From Planctomycetota bacterium (lineage in GTDB: Bacteria > Planctomycetota > Phycisphaerae > WQYP01): a stretch of DNA of 12,478 nucleotides. Positions 7,826 to 12,478 of this stretch are shown here, in pieces. Positions within the stretch are counted from its first letter, which is position 1. Each line of letters opens with the position of its first letter. The stretch covers positions 1-12,478 of the forward strand of contig JAJZCT010000035.1 in the NCBI GenBank assembly GCA_021828925.1, read 5' to 3'. Made by a program: the position numbers and the translations under genes. The notes under the pieces were generated by a model. The model did no database searches. It was given only the letters and a program-made list of their open reading frames with translations, and had not been told where the DNA came from.

Positions 7826-10800
7826 TTTTCCCGGAACTTCATTGTCCTTGGAACTACTTGCTATTCTTGGTGATGTTCTCATCAAGGGCGCTGTAATGAT
7901 GTTCGCCGCCGGATTGATCACTACCGCTATGCGCAAAACCTCGGCTGCGGCGCGGCACCTGGTATGGGCGATTGCCCTGTCCGGTGTGCTGGTGCTGCCC
8001 ATACTCTCGGCAGTGGTGCCCACGCTCCGGCTTCCGATTCTGCCGCGGATTACAGCCGTTGCCCCGGTGAACTTGCCGGCGTTGCGTCTGCATAGCTTGT
8101 CGGTCCATGCCACTGCCGTTCGTCCGCTTCCCGTTGGAACGGTTGGCGTAACCGCTGATCGCCATGCCATGCCGCGACTGCACATAGCGCCCAACGTGGT
8201 GGCTGTACCGGCGACGCCGGCGATTGTCGCCCCGCACCGCGACACTGCGGCATCTGCCCCCACCGCCAAGACAGGCTGGTTGGCCGCGATGACATGGCAC
8301 GGAATGGCCAATCACTGGCCAATGCTGCTTTTGGCGATTTGGGGGATTGGCGTGGTCGCTATTGGTTTGGCCGGGTTAATCGGCCACTTGAGTGTAGCTC
8401 GGCGACTGGCGCAGGCGAGAACAATTTCGACCGGCCCTATTGCGCAGCTGACGGGAGAAATTTGCCGGGAGCTTAATCTGCACCGGCCAACCCGCATTGC
8501 ACTGGATGAAAACCTGCGTATTCCGTTGGCACACGGGGTTTTTCGTCCGTGTGTGCTGCTGCCAATCGCAGCAGAATCGTGGCCGCGTGAAAAATTGCGG
8601 ACTGTTCTACTCCATGAGCTGTCCCATGTGGCACGATGGGACTGTGCCACTCTCTTCTGCGGCCTGGTTGCCTGCACCCTGAATTGGCCGGATCCATTGG
8701 TGTGGTGGGGCTGGCGGCGGTTGCGCAGTGAATGTGAACGGGCCTGCGACGACGCAGTGCTGCGTTGCGCAACAGCACCGACAGACTATGCGGAAAATTT
8801 ATTGGCCATCGCTCGCAGTTTGCATTCCGCGTCGCTATCGCTGCCGCTGCCCGCAACTTTGGCGATGGCCCGGCCCTCGGAACTCCAAGGGCGCATCGCG
8901 GCAATTTTAGATGATCGCAAAAACCGCCGCCCCATATCCGTGAGGCTGGCTGTTGGAATGCTAATCGGCGGTGCATTGGTCGTCGCGTCATGTGCCGCGC
9001 TGCACCTGCAAGCCAGTCCTCCATTGCCACCCTCGCCTCCCAACAATAAACCAGCCGCGGCACCGGCTCCGGCACCGCGAAAAACCATGACGTTGACTGT
9101 TACCGACAAACAAACCGGCAAACCGCTGGCGGGGGTAAAAGTTCACGCCATTATCCACGACCAGGCTGCCACGACACAATACACCGATGCGGCGGGAATG
9201 GTGACGTTGCCGGTGCCACGTAATCAACACAGCATGTTTCTTGTCCAGATCCTGCCGAGAAATCGCATCCACCTGATGCTGATGTGGATGCCGCATCACG
9301 GAAAACCGCAAACAATACCGCGCCGGTACGCCGTTTCGGCGACACGCGGAATAGCCATTTCCGGCCACGTGGTGGACAAGGCGGGAAAGCCAGTTCCACG
9401 CGCCCATGTCAGGCTGATGATAGTGGCGCGACAGAAATCACCCCACACCTTGATTGACTGGTCCCCAATCACTGTTCTCACGAATTCGGCTGGTGTTTGG
9501 CGCTACGATGGTGTCCCGGCAACGGGCTGCAAAAACATTACAGTGGCGGTATGGGACTACAAATACGTATGGGGTTCGCAACTGCTGCATTTGCAGACAT
9601 TTCAGAATCTGGCACCGCTCCGCAGCGGAAGCGCGACGTTCGCCCTGAAGCCGGGCGTTATGGTGCATGGTATGGTGCGCGGCCCTGATGGGAAACCAAT
9701 GGCTGGGGTCAGAGTTCTTGTCGCCCCATGGCGATTCGGCGAAAATATACCGTCGCCAATGACCACTGATTCCAAGGGACGATTCTCCTTCGCCGCCACG
9801 CCGGGGCACAATGTCATTCTGACCGCGACTGCGAAACATTTTGGCGCCGCGCTTGCCGAATTCACCATGCGCAATAAGCCCCGGACTATTTCGATAAGCC
9901 TGACTTCCCCGCATGAACTCATGGGCCGTGTGGTAAATAGAAAAGGCGTTCCCCTTGCCGACGTCAATGTCTACGTCGATACGTGGCGCGGGTTCAGGAC
10001 CTTGAAGCATAATATGCGAACGGACACCCAAGGACGATTTGTCTGGCGGGGCGCACCGGCGGGCAAAATAGGCGTGAATGTTAACGAGCGGGGCTACCCG
10101 TTCACCATGGATGTTCACGTTCAGTCCGGAAAGCCCAATGTTATTACTCTGCGACGACCGGTAACCGTTCATGGTACGGTAGTGAACGCCAAGACCGGAC
10201 AGCCGATCAAGCGCTTCACGATTATCCGTGGCTGCATTTTCGCCCCCGCAGCAAATAGTCCGCCCGCTCCGCAGCACATAAGCTGGGATCAAATGAATCC
10301 CAAAACGGTCGCCGGCAATAGCCGTTTTATTTACACGCTGCCGAATCAGCGGGCTGGCTACGCGCTTCGGATAGTAGCCAACGGCTATCTTCCCACGGAT
10401 TCCAGGCTGTTTCACAACAACAAACACAGTATATCGCTGAAGTTTGCTTTGACGCCCGCGCATGGTATTTCCACTACAGTGCTGAATCCGGATGGCTCTC
10501 CCGCCGCAGGTGCCACGGCGGTGCTGGTACCTGCACGTAAGGTGGCGTTCATCGGCTTTGGCACGTGGTCTATGCTGCAGGGCGATTTTCAAAGCCACGT
10601 CGGCGCGCACGGGCATGTCCACTTCACGCCGCAACAGGGTCCGTATCTGCTGGCGATTTACGACCACATGGGTTATACGGTGCTGACGCGCAAGGCGCTA
10701 CATGGGTTATCGACAGTGAAACTCAAGAAGTGGGCGAGCATCCGCGGCAAATTGCTTTTTGGTACCAAGCCCGCACCCCATCGAAACATACAGGCAAACA

Positions 10801-12478
10801 TCAGCATGCACGTGGGACCAAATGTTGCTCCGCCCGGTATTCAATGGCAAATCGCGGTGAAAACGGACGCTCAGGGCCGATTTACTGTTCCCCGGATTCC
10901 TGCCGGGACCGGGTCCATTGCGATGGCGATCTCGCAAGAGCCGGCGGGTGGGCCGTCCGCCATGGGCAGCGAGGAATTCTCCCAGCCGCTGGTGGTAAAG
11001 CCGGGTAATGTGAACCATATTATCGTGGGTCGCGTAGGCCGTACGGTCGAAGGTCAAATAGATATTCCGAAATTCCTGGCCCGCCGACGCAACTGGTATT
11101 TCCAGATCGGCGACGTGATGACCAAGATGCGCCCTGTGCCGATGCCTGCCAATGTCAAACACGGAACTCCGGCTCGGCAACTGGCGTGGTTCAAAGCCTT
11201 TGCGGCGACACCTAAGGGAAGAGCCTTGCTGGTGGCAAACCAGAAGTGGTGGCAATTGCACGCCCAAAGCTATGGTTTCATCGTCAGGCCGGATCATACG
11301 TTTGCCATTCATAATGTGTTGCCGGGAACGTATCGCATCTACCTTAGCGCCGTCCACATACGCCATCCCCGCGCGACGGGCGTTTATTCTGGTGTGGTAG
11401 CCCGGGTGGCAGGCACCTTCACCGTACCGCCCATCCCCGGCGGTGTGACGGATGTGCCGCTGAAAATTCCGCCGTTGAAGCTGGTGCTAGTAAAAACCGC
11501 GAAGCCCGCTGATCCACCGGCCCCCGCGCCGAAGCGAGTTCATGCGGTTAAGACCGTGCCCGCGATGGCGACGGTGGCAGCACCGCCCGCCCAAGCGCAA
11601 AAAACCATTTCAGGGCGTGTGAACGATGATCTGGGAAATCCTATTGCCGGGGCGCACGTTGTGGTGTCTTGGCATTCCTCCTCAAAATTGCCTGTAGCCA
11701 GCGCTATGCTGTCCATGCAAACAGTGCTTACAAACGCCAGTGGCGTCTGGCGCTGCCCGGACGTGCCGGTGAAATATATGCAGTCTATCAGTGTCGGTGT
11801 GTGGGATTACCACTACGTATTCGCGCCATCCCCTGGTTTCCAAAATGGAATTGTGGAGTTACAAAGCTTCAGCCATTTGAAAAAGCTTCTTAATGGCACG
11901 GCGGTGTTTATCCTGCATCGCGGAATTATGGTGCAGGGCGTTGTGCGTGGCCCGGATGGAAAGCCGGTTGCGGGTGCCGCAGTCGCGGTGGGACCAGATC
12001 GCAGTCCCAGCAATGCGCTACCTCCGATCATGACGGATGCCCGCGGCCGGTTCGCTTTTGCTGCCAAATCTAACCGGTGGGGCGTGGTGGTGACCGCGAC
12101 GGCGCAAGGCTTTGGCCCGGCGCTGATGCATTTCAGCGTGTCGAAAGGGCAAAAGCCTGTCGTACTCCAGCTTTCGCCGTCGCATACGCTTACGGGGCAG
12201 GTCGTCAATTTGGCGGGCCTTCCACTTGCCGGTGCCATGGTCTACACCGATACTTGGCGGGGCTATCGTACGCTGATCCATGCGATGCGAACCGATTATA
12301 ACGGCCGCTTCGTTTGGAACGGGGCTCCTGCGGGTGAAATTCTGGTGGACGCCCAAAGTCACGGGTATGCGTATACCATGGATATTCCCACGCGTCCCGG
12401 GAAGGCCAACCGCATCACCCTTCGGCCTATCCTCAAAGTTTTTGGCACGGTAGTGAGTGCCAAGACCGGCAGGCCAAT
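7812..12478 (+). CDS. BlaR1-like M56 metallopeptidase with giant repeated C-terminal sensor-like region (3' end outside window)
   Basis: At least 1555 codons in one open frame, running off the right edge. It is probably the membrane sensor-protease that inactivates the BlaI-type repressor. Predicted membrane segments by eye: residues 14-37, 46-72, 170-192 and 379-399. Zinc motif HELSH is at 268-272, with ECERACDDAV at 307-316 as the downstream conserved M56 segment, so the catalytic loop lies between segments 3 and 4 as in BlaR1. A Pro/Ala-rich linker follows (about 402-424). From residue 425 onward the protein consists of CarboxypepD_reg/CNA-B-like beta-sandwich modules with recurrent G-x-V-x4-G-x-P and TDxxGRF signatures, expected outside the cytoplasm. 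There is no sign of the penicillin-binding domain of BlaR1. Residues 516-798 recur diverged at 1266-1555. The loop between segments 2 and 3 is long (about 95 aa) and rich in Ala, Pro, Val and His. The gene overlaps the repressor gene by 14 bp. The ligand is unknown. Confidence 0.88.
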   Translation, partial: MIANDFPGTSLSLELLAILGDVLIKGAVMMFAAGLITTAMRKTSAAARHLVWAIALSGVLVLPILSAVVPTLRLPILPRITAVAPVNLPALRLHSLSVHATAVRPLPVGTVGVTADRHAMPRLHIAPNVVAVPATPAIVAPHRDTAASAPTAKTGWLAAMTWHGMANHWPMLLLAIWGIGVVAIGLAGLIGHLSVARRLAQARTISTGPIAQLTGEICRELNLHRPTRIALDENLRIPLAHGVFRPCVLLPIAAESWPREKLRTVLLHELSHVARWDCATLFCGLVACTLNWPDPLVWWGWRRLRSECERACDDAVLRCATAPTDYAENLLAIARSLHSASLSLPLPATLAMARPSELQGRIAAILDDRKNRRPISVRLAVGMLIGGALVVASCAALHLQASPPLPPSPPNNKPAAAPAPAPRKTMTLTVTDKQTGKPLAGVKVHAIIHDQAATTQYTDAAGMVTLPVPRNQHSMFLVQILPRNRIHLMLMWMPHHGKPQTIPRRYAVSATRGIAISGHVVDKAGKPVPRAHVRLMIVARQKSPHTLIDWSPITVLTNSAGVWRYDGVPATGCKNITVAVWDYKYVWGSQLLHLQTFQNLAPLRSGSATFALKPGVMVHGMVRGPDGKPMAGVRVLVAPWRFGENIPSPMTTDSKGRFSFAATPGHNVILTATAKHFGAALAEFTMRNKPRTISISLTSPHELMGRVVNRKGVPLADVNVYVDTWRGFRTLKHNMRTDTQGRFVWRGAPAGKIGVNVNERGYPFTMDVHVQSGKPNVITLRRPVTVHGTVVNAKTGQPIKRFTIIRGCIFAPAANSPPAPQHISWDQMNPKTVAGNSRFIYTLPNQRAGYALRIVANGYLPTDSRLFHNNKHSISLKFALTPAHGISTTVLNPDGSPAAGATAVLVPARKVAFIGFGTWSMLQGDFQSHVGAHGHVHFTPQQGPYLLAIYDHMGYTVLTRKALHGLSTVKLKKWASIRGKLLFGTKPAPHRNIQANISMHVGPNVAPPGIQWQIAVKTDAQGRFTVPRIPAGTGSIAMAISQEPAGGPSAMGSEEFSQPLVVKPGNVNHIIVGRVGRTVEGQIDIPKFLARRRNWYFQIGDVMTKMRPVPMPANVKHGTPARQLAWFKAFAATPKGRALLVANQKWWQLHAQSYGFIVRPDHTFAIHNVLPGTYRIYLSAVHIRHPRATGVYSGVVARVAGTFTVPPIPGGVTDVPLKIPPLKLVLVKTAKPADPPAPAPKRVHAVKTVPAMATVAAPPAQAQKTISGRVNDDLGNPIAGAHVVVSWHSSSKLPVASAMLSMQTVLTNASGVWRCPDVPVKYMQSISVGVWDYHYVFAPSPGFQNGIVELQSFSHLKKLLNGTAVFILHRGIMVQGVVRGPDGKPVAGAAVAVGPDRSPSNALPPIMTDARGRFAFAAKSNRWGVVVTATAQGFGPALMHFSVSKGQKPVVLQLSPSHTLTGQVVNLAGLPLAGAMVYTDTWRGYRTLIHAMRTDYNGRFVWNGAPAGEILVDAQSHGYAYTMDIPTRPGKANRITLRPILKVFGTVVSAKTGRP
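9357..10205 (+). repeat. Internal repeat, copy A, in the M56 protein
   Basis: Residues 516-798 contain four beta-sandwich modules, beginning at ISGHVVDKAGKP (516), MVHGMVRGPDGKP (617), LMGRVVNRKG (703) and VHGTVVNAKTGQP (786). The same order recurs in copy B, 750 to 757 codons downstream. Between the copies lie further, more diverged modules (from about 884 and 977) and a Pro/Ala/Lys-rich linker at 1227-1264, so the repeating unit is probably the whole stretch of about 757 residues. Confidence 0.85.
11607..12476 (+). repeat. Internal repeat, copy B, in the M56 protein (cut by window edge)
   Basis: Residues 1266-1555 repeat copy A: ISGRVNDDLGNP (1266), MVQGVVRGPDGKP (1373), LTGQVVNLAG (1460) and VFGTVVSAKTGRP (1543). 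The best-kept block, residues 1480-1508 against 723-751, matches at 23 of 29 positions by eye and contains DTWRG[FY]RTL and GRFVW-x-GAPAG. Offsets are 750 codons at the first module and 757 at the last, so a few codons have been gained or lost. The DNA has diverged too, so this is not a recent duplication. Confidence 0.85.

Noticed and set aside
9438..10667. 409-codon open frame on the minus strand opposite the M56 gene
   Set aside because: Its product has no recognisable motifs, and the plus strand carries clear collinear protein repeats in the same place. It is an antisense shadow of a GC-rich gene, as are the frames at 7748-8311, 8473-9075 and 10707-11366 (minus).
7812..12478. Possible frameshift or gene fusion artefact joining protease and repeat region
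   Set aside because: I translated the frame continuously from 7812 to the right edge without a stop. The linker after the fourth membrane segment reads smoothly into the first beta-sandwich module, and repeat landmarks keep the same frame.

Overview
The window looks like chromosomal DNA from a Gram-negative-type bacterium of the Planctomycetota / PVC group. This is inferred from gene content: a BlaI-type repressor is paired with an M56 metallopeptidase whose C-terminus carries long carboxypeptidase-regulatory-like repeats, next to an addB-addA pair. I could not search databases, so the lineage is a moderate-confidence guess. The window is densely coding and I see no insertion sequence, CRISPR array, rRNA or tRNA.

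Layout. Positions 1-3551 (minus) hold a 3'-truncated addA, an UvrD-type helicase/nuclease subunit with 1183 codons visible. Positions 3548-7075 (minus) hold a complete addB of 1175 aa with its Walker A, nuclease DYK motif and all four Fe-S cysteines. addB lies upstream of addA and the two overlap by 4 bp (ATGA), so they form one translationally coupled operon for the AddAB double-strand-break resection enzyme. Positions 7076-7420 are a divergent intergenic region with two inverted repeats of unknown role and, next to the rightward genes, a strong sigma70-like promoter whose -10 box lies inside a perfect 16-bp palindrome. Positions 7421-7825 (plus) encode a BlaI/MecI/CopY-family repressor. From 7812 to the right edge (plus) runs one uninterrupted frame of at least 1555 codons. 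It begins as a BlaR1-like membrane protease (HELSH zinc motif, four predicted membrane segments) and continues as a very long chain of beta-sandwich (CarboxypepD_reg/CNA-B-like) modules instead of the penicillin-binding sensor of classical BlaR1.

How the genes work together. addB and addA make the two subunits of one DNA-repair machine. blaI and the M56 gene overlap by 14 bp and should form an autoregulated sensor-repressor pair: the membrane protease senses something outside the cytoplasm and relieves repression by the BlaI-type protein at the palindrome. No beta-lactamase or other obvious target gene is in the window, so the signal and regulon are unknown.

The most unusual item is the M56 protein. 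Its extracytoplasmic part exceeds 1150 residues, contains an internal duplication with a period of about 757 codons, and runs off the right edge, so the full protein is larger still.
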